The notes below the pieces were generated by a model, which made no database searches, was not told the origin of the DNA, and saw nothing but the letters and a program-made list of their open reading frames with translations. A DNA stretch of 64,000 nt, from the NCBI GenBank assembly GCA_030849805.1, contig JASANZ010002178.1:1-64000 (forward strand), read 5' to 3'. Positions 1 through 9,693 of this stretch are shown piece after piece. This DNA comes from Sergeia podlipaevii (taxonomy: Eukaryota > Euglenozoa > Kinetoplastea > Trypanosomatida > Trypanosomatidae). Each line of letters opens with the position of its first letter. The stretch's first letter is position 1. A program made the position numbers and the translations under genes.

Positions 1-16
1 AATCCATTCCTGCTAG

Positions 17-1501
17 TTAGCTCCAATCCACTTCAAAATCAACTCTAGCAGGCAGGCCCAAGTCAGTATCCCACTCTCTTGCTGTGACAGCCACCGATCT
101 GAGAGAGGGACACATGAGGAGCGGAGCCAAATTGCGAACTCTTGTATAACGTAAATCTACATTGGTCAATGAAGGAGCCCCAGAAAGACCGCTAATATTT
201 TCCAGACCAGAACACCCGTGAAGATCCAAAACTCCCAGCTTCGGACATTGAGAAAGCATACCTGTGGTTTCTATACGAATGTACCCAGCTTCCAAGATGC
301 TTAGGGATGGAAGGCCTGCAAGACAGCTTATGTCATTGACATTCATGGAACATGAAATATGCAAAACTTGAAGCAACTTGCACGCTCTCAATGGTGATAT
401 ATCCGCCACAATGGCGTGGGAAAGATTGAGATTCGTCAAAGAAACGAGATTTTGTAGAGTATTGAAGTCTTCGAAGACGCGACACTTCCAAAGATCTACT
501 TCTTTAAGAGCAGTGCAGCTCCTCAGCGGCGCCAGGCTCCTCACACCCGTGCTGCTGGCTTTGAGAATTCTCAAAGATGTGGCTGCTGATAAAGGAGCCA
601 GGTCATCAATCTCTACACACTGAGAAATGTCTACTTCTTCAAGGGCAATGCAATCCTTGAGCGGCGCAAGGCTCCTCACACCCGTGCTGCTGGCGTTGAG
701 AATCCTCAAAGATGTGGCTGCTGATAAAGGAGCCAGATCATCAATCCATTTACACCAATGAGTGTCTACTTCTTCAAGGGCAATGCAGCCCCTCAGCGGC
801 GCCAGGCTCCTCACACCCGCTCCAGAAACATTGAGAATCCTCAAAGAGGTGGATGCTGATAAAGGAGTCAGGTCATCAATCCATTTACACCAATGGATGT
901 CTACTTCTTCAAGGGCAATGCAGCCCTTGAGCGGCGCAAGACTCCTCACACCCGTGAAAGAAACATTGAGGACCTTCAAACGTGTGCCTGTTGATAAAGG
1001 AGCCAGATCGTCAGTCCCTTTACACCAATGGATGTCTACTTCTTCAAGGGCAATGCAGTCCTTGAAGGGGGCAAGGCTTCTCACTGCCGTATATGATAGA
1101 GTCAACACTCTGATTTTTGGAAGCGTCGGGGATAAGGAGGTGAGATCGGCAATGTCACACCCCCACAGATCGAGCCCCTCCATGTTGGGGCATTCGTTGA
1201 TCCACTCAAAGGTATCACAGTTGTGTAGCACTTTCAAGTGTACTGGTATTTTATCCTTTGCAAGCCACCATCGGATTTCCTGCATTCCTGCTTTTGTGGC
1301 CTTCACGCGTCTCACCATGCCCTCCTCCCTCATGCCTGAAGCAACTTCTTGGCGTGGAACAAAACGCACATGTGCGCCGGGGATCCTGTACCCGTCCTTG
1401 TGAAGCTCTGCAATCAGTCGCATGTTCGGGTGAGCCGCAGAAAGCGCCAGGTTCCCCTCTCCTCTGTCTTCGTATTGTGTGATGAAGAAAGAAGAGAGCA
1501 T
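17..1501 (-). CDS. Leucine-rich repeat protein (LRRP family)
   Basis: A 494-residue protein built mostly of leucine-rich repeats. An N-terminal block of about 100 residues without repeats is followed by 22-23-residue LRRs. In the middle, pairs of LRRs form near-identical 45-residue units containing LAPL, IALEEVD and TGVRSLAPL. The C-terminal LRRs are more diverged and the chain ends VDFEVDWS. I see no convincing signal peptide and no C-terminal membrane segment, so a cytosolic adaptor or protein-binding role is the simplest guess. The frame stays open to 1702 but opens with GTG. The extra part reads as a translated polypyrimidine tract (about 1598-1622), so the ATG at 1501 is preferred. Related decayed copies lie at 2050-2184 and 3435-4440. 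The specific ligand is unknown. Confidence 0.85.
   Translation of the reverse strand: MLSSFFITQYEDRGEGNLALSAAHPNMRLIAELHKDGYRIPGAHVRFVPRQEVASGMREEGMVRRVKATKAGMQEIRWWLAKDKIPVHLKVLHNCDTFEWINECPNMEGLDLWGCDIADLTSLSPTLPKIRVLTLSYTAVRSLAPFKDCIALEEVDIHWCKGTDDLAPLSTGTRLKVLNVSFTGVRSLAPLKGCIALEEVDIHWCKWIDDLTPLSASTSLRILNVSGAGVRSLAPLRGCIALEEVDTHWCKWIDDLAPLSAATSLRILNASSTGVRSLAPLKDCIALEEVDISQCVEIDDLAPLSAATSLRILKASSTGVRSLAPLRSCTALKEVDLWKCRVFEDFNTLQNLVSLTNLNLSHAIVADISPLRACKLLQVLHISCSMNVNDISCLAGLPSLSILEAGYIRIETTGMLSQCPKLGVLDLHGCSGLENISGLSGAPSLTNVDLRYTRVRNLAPLLMCPSLRSVAVTAREWDTDLGLPARVDFEVDWS
485..1110 (-). repeat. Tandem 135-bp (45-codon) repeat inside the LRR gene
   Basis: The same point of the unit (agcgg or its variant) recurs near 525, 660, 795, 930 and 1065, a constant 135-bp spacing. 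Each unit encodes two LRRs. DNA identity between units is high, so the array probably evolves by unequal exchange or gene conversion and copy number may vary between strains. Confidence 0.9.
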
Positions 1502-2049
1502 TTTAGTAGTGAAGGAGGCTAAAGGTATGTTAAACTTCGTAGCAAGATAAAGACAAAAGTGGGGAGGCAAACAAGCACAAGAATGAGCAGAATGGCAACA
1601 AAAAAACGCCAAAGAAAAAAAGATATTGAGTGATATCCGTGGAAGCCTAAAGCACATCAAAGCATGCCGTACATGATACCCACAAAACTCACGACGAGCC
1701 ACTTCGCGCCGCTAATTAATGAAAAACAAAAATAAATAATAATTTTTTATCCTGTGTTCGATGTGGCTGGAGAAAAAAACACCAAGTGATGAAAACTTTA
1801 TGCACCTTTTCAGAAGATACAAATGCATCAATAGCAAACATGTCGTCTGCAATAATAATAATGATAATATTAGTTTTAACAAAAAAGGGAACGGATGAAA
1901 AAATACAAAACCTATCAATTAAAATCAAGAGTGTTATCGCTTGCTCTTAGCAGCGCCGCATTTGCACTGAAAGAGCACATCTAACACCTGCCACTTCATT
2001 CCCTCACTCCAAGAAAAGCTATGGCAAGCACATGCCAGTCTGTAACGTG
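1502..2049. other. Spacer upstream of the LRR gene
   Basis: AT-rich. A purine run near 1598-1622 is the polypyrimidine tract of the LRR gene on the minus strand. The rest is low complexity, with no convincing coding sequence. Open frames at 1712-1928 translate to phenylalanine/isoleucine-rich strings typical of T-rich spacer. Confidence 0.6.
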
Positions 2050-2184
2050 CTAGTACCCCGTATTATGCGTTTGCTTTAGAGACCGACATTCAAGAAGCGG
2101 GGCCAGTTCTCTGACACCTGTATGACCAAGACTCAGCACACTTAACACGGGTGCACCAGGAAACCCGAAGATATACATCAGATC
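2050..2184 (-). pseudogene. LRR gene remnant (C-terminal repeat pair)
   Basis: Between two in-frame stops this stretch reads a 44-residue peptide containing GAPVLSVLSLGHTGVREL and APLLECRSLK. It lines up with the last repeats of the intact LRR gene (GAPSLTNVDLRYTRVRNL, APLLMCPSLR). It lies in the same orientation. No ATG and no further LRR sequence are joined to it, so it is a decayed fragment. It shows that an LRR copy once stood downstream of the zinc-finger relic. Confidence 0.7.
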
Positions 2185-2307
2185 CTATTTGTTCTTCGTA
2201 AAGACTTATTTCCAGGTCTGCTCTGGCGCGTCAGTCACCATTCCAAATACCTCCTTACAAACAATCGTGTGGAGGTCCATCTAAGTCACGACGTGGAGAC
2301 CGGTTTC

Positions 2308-3132
2308 TCAGTCAGAAGGCGGTGCGGGGCTCAGGCTAGATCGGATGCTCGATGTGGATCGATATCGCTTTCTGGGCTTCACCTCACCCTTTTCATCCAT
2401 CCTTGTGTGCAAAGCCGAAGCGGGGAGGGGAGGGGAAACTATTAAGGGAAGGGGAGGGGATACAGTCTGCTCGGGAGCGGAGACAGCGACGGCCTCCTCA
2501 TTCTTCTCCGGGGAGTTGATGAAGGCCGGAGCAGGTAGCTTGGAGACTTCGGCCAAGTACATGACAAGCTCCTTGCCATTGAAGAGTTTGTCTGGCTTTA
2601 CTTCCTGTAGTTTGTACTTGTTTCGGATGGTTGCTAAAGCTGGGCAGATGGGGGAGTGACTTGAAGTTTCCATATACCTCGTGTGTCGGAACCACGGGTC
2701 TCTCTTTACCCTGTACTGGGCATCATTGTGGTACCTATCTAAGTGTAATGCGAGGGAGGTATCATTGGCAAATGTCTTACTGCATTGAGGGCAGAGCAGT
2801 CTAGTGGAGGGGTTCTGAACAGTAACACGCACGTCCTTCTTCGCAGCAACCGTGTACTGTCTTACCTCAGGGTGCTTAGTGCGCATATGGTAAGCAAAGC
2901 CGAACATGGACGTGTAGGGGTGCGGCACGGGGTCTTTCACGTTGGTGTCTGGTGTGCTAGAGTCTCCGACCTTATGCATCTGGTACACGTGCACGTGCAT
3001 ATTGCCCCTGTACGCGTACTCATTCAGGCAGTACGGGTACTTGAATCGCTGTATCGTAACGGTCTCCGTCCACAGTTTGCGGTCATTGTGCAAGTGGCAG
3101 CGCCGCCATCCGGCGAGGGCAGCTGTGGGGCG
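2308..3132 (-). pseudogene. C2H2 zinc-finger protein, probably decayed
   Basis: An open frame with one good C2H2 finger (CPQCSKTFANDTSLALHLDR, then YH), about 60% of the way from the frame start to the lysine/serine-rich C-terminus. Two earlier finger-like blocks have lost metal ligands. In one the expected first Cys is Tyr (FKYPYC...HVYQMH). In the other neither Cys remains (PHPYTS...HMRTKH). The frame begins at a stop (3133-3135) and has no ATG until 3000, inside the first finger block, although the sequence before it reads as protein. It lies between two LRR pseudogene pieces. I infer a disabled gene. A shortened 230-residue protein from the ATG at 3000 with a single finger is the alternative. 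Function unknown. Confidence 0.55.
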
Positions 3133-3434
3133 TTACGAGCGTGCTATGTGTTCCAGGTCTCTCTTGTGCGACAATAAATACGGTTTAAATTTTTGAGTTC
3201 AAACAAACAAACAAAAAAAAAAGAATGTTGTATAGCCATTCACAAAGCAAACAATATAAAAACAAAGTAGTCCTGTTCTGTAGTAAAGACACCTTTTATT
3301 GTGGTAAGTGTGGTGGTAAGGGAAACACAAATAACTGCACTACGATCCTTGATAGACAAAAATTGTTATTTTCTTCAAACAACTCAACTACTGCATGAAA
3401 TTATGCATCTTGGTTGGTTTGCAGTACAAGGCTG
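3133..3434. other. Spacer
   Basis: AT-rich with A runs; no coding or RNA signal seen. Confidence 0.5.
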
Positions 3435-4440
3435 TCTCTAGTGAGTCCGTGGCAATACATACACTGTTAAATTTGTTGTAGAGAGAGGAGCCCAGTCAGT
3501 GGCCCTCGTATACCGTTCAGCACGTACCTCCTTTAGTGATGGGCAGTTGAGAAGAGGTGCCACTTTCACCACTTTGGTACCATCTAACCACAGACAACAC
3601 GAGGAAGGTACCCCCAATGGGACGCAAATACTCTCCAACGCAGCGCAGTTATTAAACATTGTCAATTTCAATTAAAAGCACTTGGAAGGTAAACCAATGA
3701 TACGCACACCACTGTGAAGGGCAGTTATTCATATTTAAAATGGAAGGTCTGCGAGAGAGCTGATGTCCGTAATGTATGTGCAATTAGAAATGGAAATATA
3801 TTCTAGCAAATCGCAGTGTTCAAGTGCCAACAAGATGGTTACTGCTGTGTCGTTGATCGATAGCTCTCTCAACGACTAGGCAGTTGTGGAAGCAGATACG
3901 TCACAAAGTCTATTACACCTTGGAAAACTCGCCGTTTCAACGTGTGTGTATAGCGGCACTGGTGCTCTACTTCCCGTATGAAACGGAGAAAGGCCCCGCT
4001 GTACGGATACAGTACGGCACGCTGGAGCTGTGGAGCTAGTAAAAGAGGTGCAACTGCAAACATCCAGCACCTTGAGAAGCGCGAGTGTGTGCAAGGAAGA
4101 GAAATGTTTCACTTCTGAATCGGCTATCTTCTACACCTTTACCGCCGTGACATTTGCCAACGTCTGCAACTCGGTAACGTTACTACACTCAGAAAAATCC
4201 GGTTGCTCAAGAGCAGTTTAGGCACTAGCAGCAGTGAAATGAATACCACAATTACCAGCGAGGGTGAGCACCCTCAAAGTCGACAAGCCTGTCAGCCCGT
4301 GAAGATTTAAATGGTGCTGGCAACGCTGAAGGTTGAGCCCCTCCAGCCCTGTGCATGCAGCCAGAGACCTTGGATCCGAGATGAAAGTGTGAAAGAGATG
4401 TCCAGGTAATCTAGGTTTCGCAGCGTGTGCTCAAATGTTG
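3435..4440 (-). pseudogene. LRR gene, multiply frameshifted copy
   Basis: On the minus strand, LRR-like peptides appear in order but in shifting frames. First is LRNLDYLDIS, then RSLAACTGLEGLNLQRC and LSTLRVLTLAG near 4390-4250. An in-frame TAA follows at 4218-4220 and a TAG at 4131-4133. Then come LHTLALLKVLDVC, and in another frame VAPLLLAPQLQRAVLY. An open end at 3438-3671 contains KVAPLLNCPSLKEVRAERYT and matches the C-terminal end of the intact gene at 17-1501. At least one frameshift and two stops disable it. The order of the pieces matches an LRR gene transcribed in the same direction. Confidence 0.75.
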
Positions 4441-4478
4441 CTGAGGTTTCTGATGCCGTACCTGCTCAGGTCTCACCG

Positions 4479-4498
4479 CCCCACCCCACCCCACCCCC
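4479..4498 (-). other. G-quadruplex motif
   Basis: Three runs of four C and one run of five C, each separated by a single A. On the minus (sense) strand this is four G runs with one-base loops, the strongest class of intramolecular quadruplex motif. It lies just upstream of the LRR pseudogene, in the spacer below the amastin gene. Confidence 0.8.
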
Positions 4499-5586
4499 AT
4501 ATACGCACACATTGCCCCACCCATTGATCCACACAAAACTCGTGTATTCAGGTGAAACGCGTAAATGCAATGACAGCGTATTTGGCTGGAGCTGCTAGCC
4601 TCTTGTCCCCATTAACACCTGATCAGCCCCTCCATACAATTCCCTGCTGACTGCGCGCCTGTCCTCATTTGGTTCACGGTAGCGGTGCAAATGTACAGTA
4701 GTACCTAGTATATAATATCCGTTCTGGCACATCTCTGTGCCGATGCGTGTGTGCCTGGATGTACTGCACAAAACGCAAAGGGGACTCGCCTCCAAGCAGA
4801 ACGATTATTGCCGCTGCCGTAGCTTTCGATGAGTGTACTCGCGTCAGACAATTTAAGTTCGCTTTATAAATTTGAAAAACCTCTCAATGGTTCCTATCTA
4901 CAAAATGGAAAAAGTGGGAGGTAACAAAAATAATAAAGCGCATTCAAGACCGTTAACAAGTGTCACATGCCGCATTATCAATAAATATAAAAACACAGTA
5001 ATCTCATGAAATCATTGCTGCCTAAAGAGCTTTTCGTTGATATTATGCATTTTCACTTTTATATAAATGGAAAGAAAAACTGAAGGGGTCTAACAACAAA
5101 AAAAAAAAAAAATCACTATTACAAATTGAATTTTTCGCAGCAATGCGTTCTCGGTGTGTAGGTACCTCAGTTAAGTTGTGGTCAAGTACCCAATAAGGGA
5201 AAAGTACAGGCACAAAATCTTGACGGGCATTTCATTTCTATATTTTTTGCTTTCTTGTATATTCACAGTGGTATGGTAATTGCCAGGTACCCAACAAAAA
5301 GAAAAGTCTCAGGAAAGTTGCGTAGAAAAAAAAATACTGTAAACATCAATTGCATTTTATTTTTTTCCGCTGTAGAAAGCTTTGTGCACATTCATAAAAT
5401 AAGTTAAAAAAAGGAGGCAGACACTCACACTCTATAGGTAATATAAATCTGACACCCTCCATTCATTGCTTCACCTTGGTACGTTGCCTCGTTGGCTTAA
5501 AAAAAAAAAAAAAGTAAAAATGTTCTTCCGACATGCATGACAATACATAAAACAAGAAGTTAAAGAAAAGAACACACAATGCGAGC
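4499..5586. other. Long spacer below the amastin-like gene
   Basis: About 1.1 kb. It contains low-complexity AT-rich sequence with several A runs (around 5096-5112 and 5500-5515) and probably the 3' untranslated region of the amastin-like gene. A short frame at 4595-4795 has no ATG start and was not accepted. No RNA gene seen. Confidence 0.5.
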
Positions 5587-6135
5587 TTACGCAAAGATGC
5601 AGAGAACACTGCACACAAGATATAAAATACACGAAACAACAACCAGAGGAACTCCTCCCGCGAGTGACCATCCATCCGCCTTAAGTGCACTTCCGCCACA
5701 CCAGCCATTCAGGTATAAGTGGAGCATAATGCCAAAGGCCGCAGCGCACCCACCAGCGGCAAAGAACTCGTAGAGGGCCAAAGGAAACTTGATAACGGAC
5801 TTGAAAAGAAAAAGAAAGATGCACAAAATCAAATTAGCAGCGCCAAGTACGCACACCACTGCGATCACACCTTCGGCGGCTTGAACGTTCAGCTTGCCTT
5901 CAGAGCATATAAAGTACTTTGTCCGTAGCTCTACAGAATCCTTCGCACCATCCACTTTGACACTCCAGAATGTCATCTTTGCCTTGCCTACCGCATCCGG
6001 GTCTGGAGATGTACTCTTACCTGTAATGTCAGAAATCGTAAAGAGTGGCGACAAGCAACCGCCGATGCTCAGAATAAGAGCGACGAAAGTGAAAATCAAG
6101 GATACAATCTGAATCGCAAGCGAATTGCACGCCAT
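5587..6135 (-). CDS. Amastin-like surface protein
   Basis: A 182-residue protein with four hydrophobic segments. The first is at about residues 6-33 and the other three, in the C-terminal half, at about 85-115, 118-145 and 155-182. A roughly 55-residue polar loop with a cysteine (KYFICSEG) follows the first segment. This topology and length are those of amastins, trypanosomatid plasma-membrane proteins linked to host or insect stages and possibly to lipid or membrane homeostasis. The upstream frame opens with TTG, so the first ATG (6135) is used; a pyrimidine-rich stretch on the minus strand lies at about 6280-6325. It is a single copy here, not a tandem array. I rely on topology and general sequence character, not on a diagnostic motif. 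Confidence 0.7.
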   Translation of the reverse strand: MACNSLAIQIVSLIFTFVALILSIGGCLSPLFTISDITGKSTSPDPDAVGKAKMTFWSVKVDGAKDSVELRTKYFICSEGKLNVQAAEGVIAVVCVLGAANLILCIFLFLFKSVIKFPLALYEFFAAGGCAAAFGIMLHLYLNGWCGGSALKADGWSLAGGVPLVVVSCILYLVCSVLCIFA

Positions 6136-7383
6136 TGTAAAGTCCCTGTGCAAAGCTGTAGATGCAATATGTACTTTGCATGTAACGTACTAACGAGGAA
6201 GTGGATGCTATACACCCTTTATGTGACAAAGATATGACTGCCTTTCGTTTCAACCCGCCTAAAAAGAATGAATCGTAAAGATATATAACTTTTTTAAGTA
6301 ACAAAAGAAAACTTAAAAGAAAACAGAAATGTGTATGGAGACAATGAAAGCAAAAAAAAAAAACATTTAGAGAATCAGAAGAGTGGCAGAAGAAGAAAAA
6401 AAGGTGAAGAGACTCCGAAGCGGAACAAAATCACTTGAATGTAAATGTGCAGTCAAATTTCCTGCTGAATGCTACTTTTGATTGGTACAAGTTTCAAGAG
6501 ATATAAGTCGTGTGGATTCTCAACAACATCAAACGCAATGCAAGCTGGGTGAGTAGGAATCACACAAATACACTTCTTTACGTATTCTCCTTTTGGTTTT
6601 CTTTTCCTTCTCACATTATCCAGCTTCTTCCACAATATGTAGTGCGTGCATGCTTGCTCGTGTTGACACCAAAAGTTCATAGTTAATTGACCTGCTATTC
6701 AGTTAAAGCACCTTCTCTCATACATTCTGAAAAGAACTGTGAGTGCTAGTTGTACTATTGGTTTCCTCTTCCCCTCCATCGTTATATAAAAATATGTCCC
6801 GCGTTTCGGAAAGGTACATACATTCCTCCATATCATTTCCTTTAATTATCATACTCGCTTTATTGTGAAATATGCTCAACGACCAAGTAATTAGTATATA
6901 AAGTAATAAGCGCTCCTTAACACCGTATTGTACTAAACAATGTCTACTATAAAAGTATGCTAACGAAGCTGTAAAAAACAGTATGACTGCCGCGTTGAGT
7001 AAAGCCCTGTATTGCTCAAGGTATAATGCATATATAAGGTATACCTATCAAACAAGCTAAACCAACATAAAAGCTTAGAAACAAAAGTAACATGAAAAAC
7101 AAGCGCGCTACAGCGTAATCATGAAACAGTGTTTGCTCCTGCGTAAGTGGGAGAGAAAAAATGAATTCTTTGGCCATTCAACGCAGGACACTGCAGCAAA
7201 AAAAAAAAAAAAAAATGCGCAGAAACGTCGTGCGTTCTGCACTATACCCCGTGTGCAACAGCTAGTCAAACGTATATATATGTGGTGTTGCTGTTTTAAA
7301 ATCAAACATCCGTAACTGTACACGCATTTGTCATACGCTGCCTCACGTTGTAATTTAATAAAAGTATCAAAGGACGACAACTA
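6136..7383. other. Long spacer between desaturase and amastin-like genes
   Basis: About 1.25 kb, AT-rich, with A runs at 6350-6363 and 7197-7215. It should contain the 3' untranslated region of the desaturase and the splice-acceptor region of the amastin-like gene. A 75-codon frame at 6453-6680 starts with ATG but shows no recognisable domain, and I did not accept it. Confidence 0.5.
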
Positions 7384-8586
7384 CTAGGGGGAGGTTTTGG
7401 AGCCATCTCGGTGCACATTGAATCCGTTGAACACGCATATGCCTTCTGATGGAATGACGTAGCGGCACTCAGTCCAGGTGTTGCGCAGAGACACCATCAG
7501 GGGGCGCTTATCCTCAATGTATGTATCACCAAGAATGTCCTTGATGTGCTTGCGGGTCACAGTGATGGCATTGTAAAACGGCATTTGACTGAAGATGTGA
7601 TGCACAACATGTGAGTCGTTGATGTGATGGAGCCACGAGTTAAGGATCCACCCATAGTCACGGTCAACCGCAGCGATGGCACCGCGAGCAAAGGTCCAGT
7701 GCTCATGGGTGTAGTGGGGAATGCGAAGGTCAGAGTGCTGGAGATACGTAATGTAAAGAAGCCAGAAGTTCACCCACAGATACGGGATGCCATACCAGCA
7801 CACCACATTCATGACGCCGAAGCGGACAAAGCAGAGCACGATAAGGGAGAGAGCAGCCAAGACGCCCAAATCAGACATGACCACATCTTGTGCATCCTCA
7901 GGACGGAACAAAGGAGAAGAAGGCTCAAAGTGGCTAGCGCGACGCCCGTAGTCCGCACCGGCAACGTTAAACAGCAGATACGCGGGCCATCCAAAAATGA
8001 ACATGACAAACATACCCCAAAGCATCGCTAGTGGCGTCTCCTCCACCAGGTCGATAATCTTGCTCTCCTTGCGTGGAGTGAAGACGGTGTCCTTGGTCAG
8101 GTGGTTTGTGTGCTTGTGGTGATTGCCATGGCTAATTCTCCAGCTGTGGTAAGGAACGAGTACGGCCGAGTGGAGCACAAGACCCACAAAGTTGTTGAGC
8201 TGACGGTAAGGACTGAAGGCCTGGTGGCCGCACTCGTGCGCGAGCACCCAGAGTGCAGTCGCGTTGAGGCCCTGCACGTACCAGAACAGGTTCCATGTGA
8301 TAAACTTGACTGCAAGAACTGCTGCAAGCGCACCATTCGCATTCATGTGCCATGTCTTGGAGTCATTCTCCAGCGCAGAAAGCATAGGAACCACCATCGT
8401 GGCCATAACATAGTACGCGACCCCCGTTTGCACAACATCACGAAGAACATAGAGCATACCCTTCGTGGCGGAACGCTCAAAATATTTAGCGGGGATCTGG
8501 TCCTGAACCTCCTTTACCGTCAGGTCTTTACGTGGGACAATCACATCGACCTCCTTGTGGCGACCTGCCTTGAGAACCGACTTCAT
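7384..8586 (-). CDS. FAD2: Delta-12 (oleate) fatty acid desaturase
   Basis: A 400-residue membrane desaturase. All three histidine boxes that bind the di-iron centre are present: HECGH at 117-121, HGNHH at 153-157 and HVVHH at 326-330. Hydrophobic membrane segments lie at about 55-75, 88-112, 185-210 and 240-282. The family introduces a second double bond into oleoyl chains on ER phospholipids to give linoleate, and trypanosomatids make their own polyunsaturated fatty acids this way. The length and box spacing fit plant-like FAD2 enzymes rather than front-end desaturases, and there is no cytochrome b5 domain. The ATG at 8586 is preceded by a pyrimidine-rich tract on the minus strand (about 8729-8763). 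Regioselectivity (Delta-12 or Delta-15) cannot be proved from sequence alone. Confidence 0.93.
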   Translation of the reverse strand: MKSVLKAGRHKEVDVIVPRKDLTVKEVQDQIPAKYFERSATKGMLYVLRDVVQTGVAYYVMATMVVPMLSALENDSKTWHMNANGALAAVLAVKFITWNLFWYVQGLNATALWVLAHECGHQAFSPYRQLNNFVGLVLHSAVLVPYHSWRISHGNHHKHTNHLTKDTVFTPRKESKIIDLVEETPLAMLWGMFVMFIFGWPAYLLFNVAGADYGRRASHFEPSSPLFRPEDAQDVVMSDLGVLAALSLIVLCFVRFGVMNVVCWYGIPYLWVNFWLLYITYLQHSDLRIPHYTHEHWTFARGAIAAVDRDYGWILNSWLHHINDSHVVHHIFSQMPFYNAITVTRKHIKDILGDTYIEDKRPLMVSLRNTWTECRYVIPSEGICVFNGFNVHRDGSKTSP

Positions 8587-9693
8587 TCGTTGCTTGTTTG
8601 TTTTTGTAGTTAACTTTTTAGTGGCTAGGTGGTAAGATTACTTCTTTTTCTGAACTCAAAACACTGCCCGCTAAAGCACAACGTGTCAAATAGAGAAGAG
8701 ATCCAAACATGTGTAGAGCATGGGTACAAAAAAAGAAAGAATAAGATAAAAGGAGGGAAGAAAGTATGTATGTTAGTGATAGATAGTAAAGCTCCAAACT
8801 TTTTGAAGTTACGATAAATAGTAGACGTACATAATGTGCCTTCGAACCCGTTGAAGACAAACGTGTGTTTCTTTTTCAGCGAACAAATTGTATATCTCCT
8901 CTGGTTATGTCTACTTGTATTTGGGCTCACGATGCTCTACAATAATGTATATATGTCTGCGCTTCAACTAAAGCGGGAGGAGCAAACTCAATTGTGCTAT
9001 CAGTCACAGTCCAGAATTGAATTCTGAGAGTGCACGCTCTCCCTCAAGATGGAGTCTCATTAGTATCAAAAAGAAAAACCTCTACAGACAAAAAATAGCT
9101 GTTGTTGTTTCATCACTGCAACTACTCCTTCAACTAACGCGCTTCATTCTCTTCTCCTACTACCATATATGTTAACGAATCAGGCACGCAAGGTAATACT
9201 GGCTATCCTTCACTTGGCATATTCAAAAATAAGGAGAAAAAAAGGAACCACTCATCTGATTTAAATGATCTCAGGACAGAAGGCAATAAATGAAATGCAC
9301 GATATCTGTGTCCTAGTAGAGAAGAGAGAGAAAAAAAAAAAACGAAGAGGCCAAGTACAGCTTGAGCACGGTAGATATTGGTACGCACACGACTATAAAA
9401 ATGAAATCACGACAATGATGAAGATTTCTATTTTAAAAAAAGGAGCGCTGAAGAAATGCAACTCCCAATGGAGAGAAAGAAAGACTCTCGCACATACACA
9501 CAAAAAAAAAGAATCATGTATAAGCATACGCATATTAAGATGAGAGTCCCTATCAAGTTTATCATGCGTCTCGATTTCTTGTTCAATAGCGTCATTCTTT
9601 TTTAGTGTTCACCTCACCTTGTTTTTGTTTTTGTTGGTATCACTGAAATATATATACGTCGGCTCTCTCACTCTCCCTGTGGTCTGAAGGCGC
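8587..9693. other. Spacer between kinesin-like and desaturase genes
   Basis: About 1.1 kb. It holds the polypyrimidine tract of the desaturase (8729-8763 as purines on the plus strand) and an AT-rich remainder that should include the 3' untranslated region of the kinesin-like gene. No coding signal. Confidence 0.5.

Noticed and set aside
762..1403. 213-codon plus-strand frame opposite the LRR gene
   Set aside because: It is the reverse complement of the LRR repeats, and its repeated SRAMQPLSGARLLTP pattern mirrors that. Shadow of the real gene.
4595..4795. 66-codon minus-strand frame with protein-like look (CQNGYYILGTTVHLHRYREP)
   Set aside because: It opens with TTG, no ATG or domain, no relation to neighbours. 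It may be another relic of a scrambled locus but I cannot support it.
6453..6680. 75-codon minus-strand frame starting with ATG
   Set aside because: No hydrophobic pattern, motif or family; composition fits AT-rich spacer. A transcript with a spliced leader site would be needed to accept it.
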